Source: Bacteroidota bacterium (GTDB lineage Bacteria > Bacteroidota > Rhodothermia > Balneolales > Balneolaceae). From it: 64,000 nt of DNA. Below the pieces are notes generated by a model. That model was not told the DNA's origin. It was given only the letters and a program-made list of their open reading frames with translations, and made no database searches. The stretch covers positions 40,784 through 104,783 of the forward strand of contig JAAAOB010000129.1 in assembly GCA_009909035.1 (NCBI GenBank), given 5' to 3'. A program made the position numbers and the translations under genes. Shown in pieces: positions 10,001 through 18,805 of this stretch (its first letter is position 1; each line of letters begins with the position of its first letter).

Positions 10001-10420
10001 CCGGCTGACATAAATATCCAGGTACCCGTCGCCATTTACATCCGCCATTGACACCCCCGTTGACCATCCGCCGGGCTCTCCTTCAACTCCTGCCGATTGC
10101 GTCACGTCTTCAAAACGGAAATTGCCGTGGTTCAGGTATAACGCATTTCGCTGTTCGTTGCCAACAAAAAAAAGATCTTGCAATCCATCGTTATTAAGAT
10201 CTCCGGCTGCTACACCTCCTCCGTCGTAGTAATACATATAGTTAATAATGTTAAAAGCCGGCGTAGGGTCAACATTATTAGAAAATCTGATTCCGGTTTC
10301 ATTCGGTGATATACGCGTAAAAAGATCCTCCCCGGAAGAGCTGCAGGACATCATAAAAAGTATCGATACAATTCCTATAACAAAGCTGATGGATGTCCTG
10401 CCAAAGGTATGTTTAATCAT
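7070..10420 (-). CDS. large FG-GAP/VCBS lipoprotein with ASPIC/UnbV domain
   Basis: A 1,116-residue protein with a lipoprotein signal (hydrophobic residues 11-25, then MMSCSSSG). It contains two sets of FG-GAP blades: about residues 55-500 (DLNNDGLQDLFFVG, DVNGDGYLDIYVS, DVTNDGYPDIFSLD) and about 640-1000 (DWTGDGLEDLYFGG, DFDGDGSEDLFVGG). An ASPIC/UnbV domain (about 518-590, VHIGLGDVSRLDSLVVIWPD) separates them. Probably surface- or periplasm-exposed and calcium-binding; no catalytic residues are evident. It is the first gene of the five-gene run that ends at the SusC-like receptor and overlaps the next gene by one base. Proteins of this architecture often sit beside SusC/SusD genes in Bacteroidota; the ligand is unknown. 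Confidence 0.8.
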   Translation of the reverse strand: MIKHTFGRTSISFVIGIVSILFMMSCSSSGEDLFTRISPNETGIRFSNNVDPTPAFNIINYMYYYDGGGVAAGDLNNDGLQDLFFVGNEQRNALYLNHGNFRFEDVTQSAGVEGEPGGWSTGVSMADVNGDGYLDIYVSRVNYLDRSGHNELYINNGDMTFTERAADFGIDFEGYSTQAVFFDYNNSGRLDLFILNHSFHSERTYGPANRLREMKDPKAGDRLYRHDGDSFTDVTEEAGIYSSALGYGLGVAVSDINKDGFPDIYVGNDFHEDDYLYINNGDGTFTESLYSVMGHTSNSSMGNDIADVTNDGYPDIFSLDMMPADHNSFITSGGPDLVAVYEAKKNAGFGDKNNRNTLQINRGPAPDGEVRFSEMAFTLGVARTDWSWSALIADLTNSGHKDLFVTNGMIRRPNDLDYQRIIGNIRDQSSEGSVTDEEFASMQEMPPIHIPNYAFENRGELQFGDVTSDWGLDRKSYGSGAVYADLDNNGTLDLVVNNVNEPSSVYRNNTVPDSTSNYLQMKLEGNSDNTTGIGTKIIGYENDQIFYHEQFPVRGFQSSVSHQVHIGLGDVSRLDSLVVIWPDHTYETIEAPAVNRRLEIRQDSASGSFDYSRLHRSYEGAMFENVTDQEGFDLRHRENSYSDFSQEPLLPYKLSQAGPAMAVADWTGDGLEDLYFGGAHDQPSVLLEQVRPGEFEKKQADLLSQSAETEDVDALFFDATGNGAMDLYVVTGGSELLGEDENLRDRLYINNGDGTFQLSDERLPAVSMNGSVVAAADFDGDGSEDLFVGGRSVPWAYGQSPKHQLLKNSGNGQFQNVADELIPELETLGMITDAAWADITGNGNPDLVVAGEWMPITVFENRNGRFENVTAQLGLSDTEGLWQSLLITDLTGNGSPDILGGNFGTNTRLQPSIQSPYTLYVNDYDDSGYTSGIVTLLHDGKTKPFEQLDELLQELPGLTERIESYNDYAAKSVEELLGEAPVAAAEQRSLKEIRTMAFINDGNGSFSPEPLPVELQSYPVKAMHQLSTEFGEEVQILAAGNHYSVKPSYGGRQDAGFGSYLTYSPGDGFKTHTLQDSGFFVEGEARTIVPLSIGNDDGYILVGRNNDNVQLFKIAE

Positions 10421-10741
10421 AAAAATGGGTACTAAATAGTTACTTACTTGAAGGTATCACAAGGTACTTTTTGGAGCAAAAGCTAATCTAAGATTTCACC
10501 ACTCAAAAGTACTTCAATCAGGATGATCAAACAAATAGATGGGGAGAGAATATTTTATTGAGATTGTCAATCTCTACAACATGGGATCAGATACCCCCGG
10601 AACGGGAGATTTGGCAGGGAGTTTTTGGATGAAAGAATCAATTGTGACTCAACGGGGTAACAGCTTTCAAAATGTACCGGTGCCGGTATTCAATCGATGA
10701 GAGATTTGTGCCATCAAAATAAAATTGATTGTTGCACGTGG
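10421..10741. other. Intergenic region with a short hairpin
   Basis: A 321-base gap between two minus-strand genes. It contains a perfect 6-bp hairpin at 10560-10574 (GAGATT, loop GTC, AATCTC), followed on the minus strand by an A/T-rich stretch. This could weakly terminate symporter transcripts. No gene is visible. Confidence 0.35.
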
Positions 10742-12316
10742 TTACCAAAACGTGATGACCAGGGCGGCCGTAGCGGCCAGTACCAGGATTGAATATACTC
10801 TGTAATCCTGGAACCATGGCGTATCGGGATCCTCAGGAAGAACATCTTTCTTCTTAAATATTACATCGTCAATTTGTCGCTGATCGGGTTTCTCTCCGAG
10901 AAGGCTGAACAGGGCAAATAAACCAAAGCTGGCCATGGTCAAGAGCCCGGCTGTGATTGTAAAGTGGATGTTTATCATACCGATTTGTACAAGAATAAAT
11001 ATCAGTGCCGACAGTCCGTGCCCTGTTAAAAGAGTCCAGTACGCGGCGTGTCGGTTCCCTCTTTTCCAGAACAACCCCGTGATAAAGATGGCAACGACTG
11101 GAGGCACGATATATGCAAATGCCTCCTGTATGTACTGAAAGATTCCGTCGAACTGCTCGATCAATGGCGCCCAGGTCACCGCAATCGCCATCAGTATGAT
11201 GGTTGTCCATCGCCCGATTTTACCCGTCTCTTTCGAGGTCAGGTTTGGTTTCTTAGGCTTGATAAAATCCATCGTAATCAACGTAGAGGCGGAGTTCAGG
11301 GTGGAGTCGATACTTGACATAATGGCCGCAATCAATCCCGCCAGGACAATCCCTGTAACGCCAACCGGAAGCATATTGGCCACCATAGTTGGGAACACCA
11401 TATCAGGATCGGTCAGATCCGGGAAAACAGAGAATGCAAGGACACCCGGGATCACCATAATGAAAAGAACGGGCAGCTTTAAAAATCCTCCAAGCAATGC
11501 ACCCCAGCGGGCGTTTTTCACATCTTTGGCACCAAGCACGCGCTGTACGATATACTGGTTTGTTGCCCAGTAGTAGAATCCAAGAATCGGCACTCCGATC
11601 AGCGTACCGAGCCACGGCAGGGCCGGATCATCAATCGGCTGAATCATGGAGAGGTTTCCATCCGGTACGGAAGCAATTGCGGCCGACCAGGAAAAATCAA
11701 ATTCTGCAAACATCAGGTAGGCAATCATCGAGGATCCAAAAAGCAGGATAATGGCCTGCAGTACGTCTGTGTACACAACGGCCTTCAGTCCACCCGCTGC
11801 CGTATATACACCGGCAAAAATACCCAGGCCCAAAATAGTATAGATGATATCAATTTCCGGGAAGAATACATTTACAACAATTGCCCCGGCATACAAGCCG
11901 CCCGCGGTATCAACCACAATACTTAGAAATATGGTTATGACGGAGAAATATTTACGAGACCTGGAATCGAATCGTCGTTCAAGAAACTCTGGTATTGTGT
12001 CAATTTTAGACCGGATATAAAACGGAACAAAAAATATGGCCATAAAAATGAGAACAATCGCCGCCATCCATTCATAGTTGGAGACGGAGATGCCGGTTTG
12101 ATATGCCTGTCCCGTGAGGCCGATCAGTGTGGTGCTGGAGATATTCGATGCGAATAGCGAAAAACCAATGACCCCCCAGCCCAGGGAACGGCCGGCAAGA
12201 AAAAGATCCTCGCCGGTATTTGTTTTTCTCGACACATACACGCCAATGACAATGATCAGCAAAAAGTATCCGATGATGATTGCAATATCTATCGTACTTA
12301 AGGAAATATCTGTCAT
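10742..12316 (-). CDS. sodium:solute symporter, SGLT (sugar) type
   Basis: A 524-residue polytopic membrane protein with about 14 helices, the normal size for the SSS family. The N-terminus (DIAIIIGYFLLIIVIG, then FLAGRSLGW) and the helix containing SLFASNISSTTLIGLTG are typical, and the stretch ATNQYIVQRVLGAKD with ARWGALLGGFLKL matches the SGLT branch, which imports monosaccharides with sodium. IMSSIDSTLNSASTLITMD is the conserved helix near the sodium site. It lies upstream of, and in the same direction as, the FG-GAP/UnbV/SusC genes but 321 bases away, so it may be separately transcribed. Sugar uptake by a symporter would fit a carbohydrate-related role for the whole locus; the sugar cannot be read from sequence. 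Confidence 0.85.
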   Translation of the reverse strand: MTDISLSTIDIAIIIGYFLLIIVIGVYVSRKTNTGEDLFLAGRSLGWGVIGFSLFASNISSTTLIGLTGQAYQTGISVSNYEWMAAIVLIFMAIFFVPFYIRSKIDTIPEFLERRFDSRSRKYFSVITIFLSIVVDTAGGLYAGAIVVNVFFPEIDIIYTILGLGIFAGVYTAAGGLKAVVYTDVLQAIILLFGSSMIAYLMFAEFDFSWSAAIASVPDGNLSMIQPIDDPALPWLGTLIGVPILGFYYWATNQYIVQRVLGAKDVKNARWGALLGGFLKLPVLFIMVIPGVLAFSVFPDLTDPDMVFPTMVANMLPVGVTGIVLAGLIAAIMSSIDSTLNSASTLITMDFIKPKKPNLTSKETGKIGRWTTIILMAIAVTWAPLIEQFDGIFQYIQEAFAYIVPPVVAIFITGLFWKRGNRHAAYWTLLTGHGLSALIFILVQIGMINIHFTITAGLLTMASFGLFALFSLLGEKPDQRQIDDVIFKKKDVLPEDPDTPWFQDYRVYSILVLAATAALVITFW

Positions 12317-13125
12317 GAAGGGATCCGTAATATTTTTTTACAGGATTGCTGCTAATGTAGGTAATTCAACCTAATTCTGAAACTCAACACAGCGATTTGA
12401 TCCAGCCGGCTATTTTGAGTACTTCATATAATTATTTTTAAATTCAATTAAAACATCAGGTTACGAATGCACATTAATTTTTTGGAATCAAAAATATTAT
12501 GATTTTATGTACATTATGACGCTCAAAAAGTTATTCTCCGTCACTGTTTTCCAAGTGGTTTTTTTGCTAAATCTCTTGCCTGACTCTCTATTCGTACGGT
12601 ATCCTATTCATCAAATTGCTGCTGATCCCCTATAAAGCAATAAGGCAGCTCTGCACAAATCGTTTATGCTCAGGCAAACGAATGCCGGTCAGCATCAACA
12701 ACTCTCGGAAGTAGCGGCGCTACTCTGCCAGAATCTTTAAGGAGTGATTTTGACTAACAATTTAGTGTCATGGCAAGACTGATTGATCGGGGCAAGGAAC
12801 TATTCTCATCCGACGACTTCTTGTCATCGGATGAGCGGAGCAGATCCGGGTCTCTGCGTCAGGTCTCGAACTGCAAGGTGTCTTGTTCGAGCAATTCACC
12901 GGATGAAGCGAATTCATCCTGTGAAGATCCTCATCCAACAAACCCGTCACTCTATCGATGACAAACAGTGGATCGAGTTGATTAGCTTTTGAATGTTTCG
13001 ATTCATATAACTTCTTCATTAATTTCCATTATTGAGGAGCATCGGTTAGAATGTTTGCAAACCGAGCACGGCTCACGTTTACACAGAGTCTTGACATACG
13101 TTGAATCACAATCTGAACAAAGAAG
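12317..13125. other. Large non-coding region with a hairpin array
   Basis: An 809-base stretch between diverging genes. The first 200 bases are A/T-rich and probably hold the symporter promoter. Small open frames on both strands have low-complexity, Arg/Ser/Pro-rich translations and no recognisable domain; I regard them as spurious. The region 12660-12925 is unusually rich in hairpins (separate entry). Confidence 0.6.
12660..12925. repeat. array of five hairpins; intergenic repeat or structured RNA candidate
   Basis: Visible stems: 12660-12665/12676-12681 (6 bp), 12710-12715/12719-12724 (6 bp, loop GGC), 12806-12816/12824-12834 (11 bp, one mismatch), 12865-12871/12885-12891 (7 bp, perfect) and 12895-12907/12913-12925 (13 bp, one mismatch, 5-base loop). 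Five inverted repeats in 266 bases, the last three nearly back to back, is well above expectation. It could be a REP/MITE-like intergenic element or a structured transcript. Confidence 0.5.
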
Positions 13126-13617
13126 ATGCTTTACTTTGCATTCGGGTCAAACATGTCCAATAATCGTCTGCGAGAGCGGATCTCGATTCAAAACCGTCTT
13201 GGGGTGTATAAACTTTACGGACATAGTCTCCGGTTCCATAAATGCGGACAAGATGGATCGGGAAAAGGAGATGCCTATTACACAGGGAATCCCGAAGATT
13301 ATCTGCTTGGCGTGGTGTACTCCATAGATCCTCATCATAAACGAAGGCTCGATAAAATTGAAGGGCTCGGCTCAGGGTATGATGAGAAGGTGGTAACACT
13401 TGTGAATGATTCTAATAAAAAACGTTCCGCGACAACATATACCGCACTAACCATTGATGATTCTCTGAAGCCGTATAAATGGTATCAGAATCACCTGCTT
13501 GTCGGGGCGAGAGAGGCCGGGCTTCCTGCTTCGTACATCAGCTATATCCGGTCGTTTCCAGCTATATCGGATCCTGATCGCACGAGGGCCGCTAACGAGT
13601 GGTCGTTGTACTCATAA
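13126..13617 (+). CDS. gamma-glutamylcyclotransferase family protein
   Basis: A 163-residue protein with the GGCT/AIG2 fold signature: YFAFGSNM at residues 3-10 (substrate-binding loop) and DKIEGLGSGY at about 76-85, where the Glu corresponds to the catalytic acid that cleaves gamma-glutamyl amino acids to 5-oxoproline and the free amino acid. The size is standard and there is no signal peptide, so it is cytosolic. Substrate (gamma-glutamyl amino acid, gamma-glutamylamine or a glutathione derivative) cannot be decided. It stands alone, with a long structured gap upstream and 205 bases before the EF-G paralogue. Confidence 0.8.
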   Translation: MLYFAFGSNMSNNRLRERISIQNRLGVYKLYGHSLRFHKCGQDGSGKGDAYYTGNPEDYLLGVVYSIDPHHKRRLDKIEGLGSGYDEKVVTLVNDSNKKRSATTYTALTIDDSLKPYKWYQNHLLVGAREAGLPASYISYIRSFPAISDPDRTRAANEWSLYS

Positions 13618-13822
13618 ATACTTACAAAGTACTGTTTTGAACCTATTTCCTTAAAAGCCGGCTGATCTGAAATCTGGTAAATATTCCGAAATTTAGACTT
13701 GATTTCATCTTGTGTAATGCTAAATTACGGTTCAAGCGAAATATGGCGTTGCCGTTCAGTAGTAAGCATATAGAGAGATGATCGGCGGCCACTTAACGTA
13801 ACCGTATAGTGAGGAGCTGGGC

Positions 13823-15943
13823 ATGAAATCATATCCAACCGGTCAGATTAGAAATGTAGTTCTCCTGGGGCATTCCGGGTCAGGTAAAACCACCTTTGCA
13901 GACACGATGCTTTTCGAATCCGGTACCACTCAAAAACAAGGCAGTATTAAAGAGGGAACAACCGTATCTGACTTCACTGAGATCGAAAAAAAGAAGGAGA
14001 AATCAGTGTTTGGATCACTGATGCACCTGGATTGGCGCGGTACCAAAATCAACCTGATGGACACCCCCGGAACTCCCGATTTCTGGGGCCATATCTCCGA
14101 TTCCCTTCACGTGGCCGATTCTGCACTTTTTCTGATCAATAGTGAACACGGGGTGGAAACAGGAACAGAGACGTTTTGGAAAGCTGCTGAAGACCGAAAC
14201 CTCCCCTCTTTTATTGCTGTCAACAGGCTGGATGCGGACAATTCAGACTTTCAAAAATCAGTTGAAATGGCCCGGGAACGGTTTGGCCGGGGCGTCGTGA
14301 TTGTTCAGTTTCCTTATAGCGAAGGCAGCGATTTTCATGCCATTGTCGATGTCCTGAAAATGACGATGTATGAATTCCCCGACGACGGAGGGCGACCCGA
14401 CAAATTACCCATTCCGGACTCCCTGAAAGCACAGGCCGAGTTGCTCCACAATGATCTCGTTGAGTCCGTGGCAGAAAATGATGAAACACTCCTGGAACTC
14501 TATCTTGATCATGGAAAGCTGGATGAATACCAGATGAGGGACGGACTTAGAAAAGGAATTCAAAATCGCGACATTTTTCCCCTGTTTTGTAGCAGTTCAG
14601 GAAAAAATATGGGTACCGGACGCATCATGGGCTTCATCGGCAACACCATACCGGATCCAACAGCAAGAGCCCTTCCCGGCATCAACGGCTCCGCTGTTGA
14701 CATTGATCAAGGTGGAGAACCCGGCCTGTTTGTCTTTCGAAACCTGTCGGAGGAGCACGTAGGGGATCTCTCCTGGTTTAAAGTGCTATCAGGAACGGTA
14801 ACTCCTGGTTTGGATCTTGTCAATATATCTACAGGTGATACAGCAAGATTAGGGAGCTTGTTTGTCCCACAGGGTAATCAGCGGATCGAAACCGGGTCGA
14901 TCCAAGCGGGCGACATCGGGGGCACGGCAAAACTCGGTCATGTTTTACCCGGCACCACCTTTTCCACCTCAAACAATGCAGCCGAAATCCAGCCGATTCA
15001 GTATCCGGAGCCGACCATTAGAACGGCACTGATACTGAAAGAGAATGGCAGCGAAGATAAACTCAGTTCCGCCCTGCACCAGATTGAAAAAGAAGATCCA
15101 TCACTGCGTGTAGAACACAGCCAGGAGCTTCAGCAAACAATATTGCACGGCCTTGGGGAGGAACACCTGACAATTATTTACCACCAGCTCACCCACCGCT
15201 TTAACCTGGATATTGAGTTTACAACACCGAAGATTCCATACCGAGAAACGATTACAAAACGTGCTGAAGCACACTACCGCCACAAGAAACAGAGTGGAGG
15301 TGCGGGCCAATTTGCCGAGGTCCAGATGTCAATAGAGCCCTGGCATGAAGGGATGCCGCCCCGCGATGATCTAACCGTCAGGGATATTGAAACAATTGAT
15401 CTGGATTGGGGTGGAACTCTTGTATTTCAGAACTGCATTGTAGGCGGTGTGATCGACACCCGGTTTATGCCTGCCATTATAAAAGGTATCATGGAAAAAA
15501 TACAAAACGGCCCCCTATCCGGCTGCCGTGTCCGCGACGTTCGGGTCTCTGTCTACGATGGGGCCATGCACTCGGTCGATTCCAATGAAGCCGCTTTCAA
15601 AACGGCTGCACTGATGGCATTTAAAGATGGATTTATGAAGGCGTCTCCCCAGCTCCTGGAACCACTCTATGAAATTGAAGTTACCGTACCCTCTGAGTTT
15701 ATGGGAGATGTCATGAGCGATCTGAATTCCCGGCGGGGTCAAATACTGGGAATGGACTCAGAAGGTTCCATACAAAAAGTACAAGCGATCGTTCCGTTAC
15801 AAGAACTGGACCGGTATACCACGCAGTTAAAATCTATGACGCAGGGAAGTGCCACTCATACCCGTGCATTTCATGATTATGGACCGGTCCCAAAAAATAT
15901 TCAGCAAGACATTATAGAGAAAACGAATCAGGAGCACGCATAA
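13823..15943 (+). CDS. elongation factor G paralogue (EF-G2 type)
   Basis: A 706-residue translational GTPase with the EF-G domain order: G domain 1-270, domain II about 290-375, then domains III-V (domain IV around GGAGQFAEVQM to the PLSGCRVRDVRVS stretch, domain V to the end). The G motifs are aberrant: P-loop GHSGSGKTT instead of GHxDxGKTT, DTPGTPDF instead of DTPGHVDF (the catalytic His is replaced by Thr) and NRLD instead of NKxD. No rpsL, rpsG or tuf gene is nearby, unlike the housekeeping fusA, so this is a second, divergent EF-G whose GTP hydrolysis is probably altered. A GAGGAG Shine-Dalgarno sequence lies 7 bases before the ATG. Confidence 0.85.
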   Translation: MKSYPTGQIRNVVLLGHSGSGKTTFADTMLFESGTTQKQGSIKEGTTVSDFTEIEKKKEKSVFGSLMHLDWRGTKINLMDTPGTPDFWGHISDSLHVADSALFLINSEHGVETGTETFWKAAEDRNLPSFIAVNRLDADNSDFQKSVEMARERFGRGVVIVQFPYSEGSDFHAIVDVLKMTMYEFPDDGGRPDKLPIPDSLKAQAELLHNDLVESVAENDETLLELYLDHGKLDEYQMRDGLRKGIQNRDIFPLFCSSSGKNMGTGRIMGFIGNTIPDPTARALPGINGSAVDIDQGGEPGLFVFRNLSEEHVGDLSWFKVLSGTVTPGLDLVNISTGDTARLGSLFVPQGNQRIETGSIQAGDIGGTAKLGHVLPGTTFSTSNNAAEIQPIQYPEPTIRTALILKENGSEDKLSSALHQIEKEDPSLRVEHSQELQQTILHGLGEEHLTIIYHQLTHRFNLDIEFTTPKIPYRETITKRAEAHYRHKKQSGGAGQFAEVQMSIEPWHEGMPPRDDLTVRDIETIDLDWGGTLVFQNCIVGGVIDTRFMPAIIKGIMEKIQNGPLSGCRVRDVRVSVYDGAMHSVDSNEAAFKTAALMAFKDGFMKASPQLLEPLYEIEVTVPSEFMGDVMSDLNSRRGQILGMDSEGSIQKVQAIVPLQELDRYTTQLKSMTQGSATHTRAFHDYGPVPKNIQQDIIEKTNQEHA

Positions 15944-15974
15944 AGATCGTCTCGGAAGCAGCAGGCACAGAGCG

Positions 15975-15995
15975 ACCGGTTTACCGGTTTGTTCA
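15975..15995. terminator. weak hairpin between convergent EF-G paralogue and leuS
   Basis: ACCGG, four-base loop, CCGGT followed by TTGTTC, in the 69-base space between two converging stop codons. The stem is short, so it is at best a modest terminator. Confidence 0.35.
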
Positions 15996-16012
15996 ATCGA
16001 CTGGCCTGCGTA

Positions 16013-18595
16013 CTATTTGACCACTAAATTTACTATTCGCTCCGGCACAAATATCTCTTTTACGATTGTACTGTCCTCAAGATATCGCCGGACATTTTTC
16101 TCCTGCTTCGCGATGTCCATCACGTACACTTTATCTTTTGCTTTGTCCGCCGACACTTCAATGGTAGCCCTGACTTTGCCATTCACCTGCACGGGATAGC
16201 TGATACTCTCCTCCACCAAGTACGACTCATTCACCTCGGGCCACGGCTCATAGGTGATGGAGGTATCGTGTCCGAGATGCTGCCACAACTCTTCCGACAC
16301 GTGGGGAGCAAACGGAGAGAGCAGCTTCACAAACGGTATCGCTAATTCTGCCGGAAATTCATTCCACTGTTTTGCTTCATTAACAAAAATCATGAGCGCT
16401 GATATCGCCGTGTTAAACCGGAGATTCTCGATATCATCCGTCACTTTTTTGATCGCTTCATGCAGAACTTTCTGTTGTGCAGCAGTGGGTGTAGCAGTTG
16501 GTGAAAGAGTTGACACACTCTCCTCATCGCCGACAATCAACCGCCAAGCGCGATTCAGAAACCGGTTCACACCTTCCACGCCCTTTGTGCTCCACGGTTT
16601 AACCTGTTCCAGCGGCCCCATAAACATCTCATAAAGCCGGAGAGAATCGGCTCCATAGGTTTCTACGACGTCGTCCGGATTAATTACATTCCCACGGGAT
16701 TTCGACATTTTATGTGCTCTGGATTCTACCTTAAAGTCGGTCTCTTTCAGATAGAAATACTCTCCCCTCTTTTCCACATCTGCTTCGCTGACTTTCTCGC
16801 GCGTCACCTCATCCATATCCTCCGCTTGATCCGCTGATATGTATGCTCCGTTATGTTTGAATGCCGTGTACTCCATTTCACCCAGAATCATCCCCTGGTG
16901 AACCAGTTTTTGGAACGGCTCTTTTGTGGATACCACCCCGCAATCGTAGAGTACTTTATGCCAAAACCGGGCATAGAGCAAGTGCAGGACAGAATGCTCG
17001 GAGCCTCCAATATAGAGATCAACAGGCATCCAATATTTCTCTTCACCGGGGGCCACGGGTCCCTCCTCAAACGTTGGGCTGATATATCGTAAATAGTACC
17101 AGCAGCTGCCCGCCCACTGAGGCATGGTATTGGTTTCTCGCAAAGCCTCTTTACCGGTTTCCGGATCTGTTGTCTTTATCCAGTCCTTTGCTTTAGCCAG
17201 TGGCGGCTCGCCATTTTTTGTTGGCTGATAATCATCGATCTCCGGGAGGGTTACCGGCAACTCATCTTCAGGCAGTGGCTTGGGTTCACCATCAACATGT
17301 ATCACGGGGAACGGCTCCCCCCAATATCGCTGTCTCGAAAACAGCCAATCTCGAAGCTTATAATTCACGCTTTTGTTTCCTGCTTCATTCTCTTCAAGCC
17401 AGGTAATGATCTTTCGTTTGGCTTCCGTTATTTCAAGGCCGTTCAAAAATCCACTATTGATCGCCACACCGTGTCCTGTGTAGGCTTCACCGTCAAAATC
17501 TTCCGGCGGCTGAATCGTTCGAATAATTTGCAAATCAAATGTTTTGGCAAAATCCCAGTCGCGCTGATCTTGTCCCGGCACGGCCATAATTGCTCCCGTT
17601 CCGTAATGAGCCAGTACATAATCAGCCACCCAGACGGGGATCTTCTCCCCGTTGACCGGGTTTATGGCATAGGCCCCAGTAAAAACTCCCGTCTTTTTCT
17701 TTGACTCCTCCTGACGCTCGAGATCCGATTTCAACCCTGCTTTTTCTACATACTCCTCGACTGTTTCTCTATGGTCCGCTTCTGTGATCTCCCGTACCAG
17801 ATGGTGTTCAGGCGCAAGCACCATATACGTTGCCCCGAACAGCGTATCGGGCCGGGTCGTAAATACATCGATTGTTTTGTTATGGCCATCTACTTCAAAT
17901 TCTATCTCAGCGCCAATCGACCGGCCGATCCAGTTTCTCTGCATCTCTTTTGTTGATTCCGGCCAATCCAGCTCGTCGAGACCCTCCAAAAGCCTTTCGG
18001 CATACTCGGTGATTTTCAACACCCACTGCCGCATCGGCTTTCGTATAACCGGATAGCCTCCTACTTCACTTTTGCCATCAATGACCTCTTCGTTAGCCAG
18101 TACCGTACCCAATTTAGGGCACCAGTTCACCGGTGCCTCATCTTCGTAGGCAAGGCCCTTTTCATAAAGCTTCAGAAATATCCACTGCGTCCATTTGTAG
18201 TAATCAGGATCCGTGGTGTTGACTTCGCGGTCCCAGTCGTAGGAGAACCCGAGCATTTGAAGCTGTTCCCGGAATTTATTGACATTTTTTTCTGTCGTCT
18301 CCCTTGGGTGCGTTCCGGTTTTTACCGCATATTGTTCTGCAGGCAGTCCGAATGCATCCCACCCGATGGGGTGAAGAACGTTAAAACCGTTCATCCGTTT
18401 ATACCGTGCAAGAATATCCGTGGCTGTATATCCTTCCGGGTGGCCAACATGCAGTCCGGAGCCGCTCGGGTAGGGAAACATATCCAGTACATAATACTTT
18501 GGCTTATCTGAACTCTTTTCCGTCTTGAACGTTTTATTTTTAAGCCAGTATTCTTGCCATTTGGGCTCAATTTCTGATGGATCGTATGAAGTCAT
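16013..18595 (-). CDS. leuS: leucyl-tRNA synthetase
   Basis: An 860-residue class I aminoacyl-tRNA synthetase charging tRNA-Leu in the cytosol. The HIGH-type motif is HVGHPEGY at about residues 48-55; the CP1 editing insert with the hydrolytic region [12 protein letters not shown] lies at about 245-260; KMSKS is present in [13 protein letters not shown] (about 635). The anticodon-binding domain and the small C-terminal domain follow. The length is normal for bacterial LeuRS. It is transcribed towards the EF-G paralogue and ends 69 bases from it. The upstream 83 bases to 18678 are A/T-rich and may hold its promoter, but I see no clear element. Confidence 0.97.
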   Translation of the reverse strand: MTSYDPSEIEPKWQEYWLKNKTFKTEKSSDKPKYYVLDMFPYPSGSGLHVGHPEGYTATDILARYKRMNGFNVLHPIGWDAFGLPAEQYAVKTGTHPRETTEKNVNKFREQLQMLGFSYDWDREVNTTDPDYYKWTQWIFLKLYEKGLAYEDEAPVNWCPKLGTVLANEEVIDGKSEVGGYPVIRKPMRQWVLKITEYAERLLEGLDELDWPESTKEMQRNWIGRSIGAEIEFEVDGHNKTIDVFTTRPDTLFGATYMVLAPEHHLVREITEADHRETVEEYVEKAGLKSDLERQEESKKKTGVFTGAYAINPVNGEKIPVWVADYVLAHYGTGAIMAVPGQDQRDWDFAKTFDLQIIRTIQPPEDFDGEAYTGHGVAINSGFLNGLEITEAKRKIITWLEENEAGNKSVNYKLRDWLFSRQRYWGEPFPVIHVDGEPKPLPEDELPVTLPEIDDYQPTKNGEPPLAKAKDWIKTTDPETGKEALRETNTMPQWAGSCWYYLRYISPTFEEGPVAPGEEKYWMPVDLYIGGSEHSVLHLLYARFWHKVLYDCGVVSTKEPFQKLVHQGMILGEMEYTAFKHNGAYISADQAEDMDEVTREKVSEADVEKRGEYFYLKETDFKVESRAHKMSKSRGNVINPDDVVETYGADSLRLYEMFMGPLEQVKPWSTKGVEGVNRFLNRAWRLIVGDEESVSTLSPTATPTAAQQKVLHEAIKKVTDDIENLRFNTAISALMIFVNEAKQWNEFPAELAIPFVKLLSPFAPHVSEELWQHLGHDTSITYEPWPEVNESYLVEESISYPVQVNGKVRATIEVSADKAKDKVYVMDIAKQEKNVRRYLEDSTIVKEIFVPERIVNLVVK

Positions 18596-18805
18596 GCGGG
18601 TTTAGGAATTAAAACATGCGGATTGATTTACAGAAAAAGAAGATAAGGAAAATATCACCCCGATAAAGAGATATCGGAACCTGCGGGCGTTTTATTGCAT
18701 CTTTATACAAACCCGGTAATGTACGGCATGCTTGCAGGAGATCAAGCTAAATCCAAATCATACTGATGAGTTGAGCACAGCTGATGACACCAATGACCCT
18801 GATCA

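Noticed and set aside
12768..13019. 83-codon minus-strand frame in the hairpin-rich gap
   Set aside because: Composition is Arg/Ser/Cys/Pro-rich with no domain, and the frame runs through palindromic sequence; overlapping frames on the other strand are equally open.
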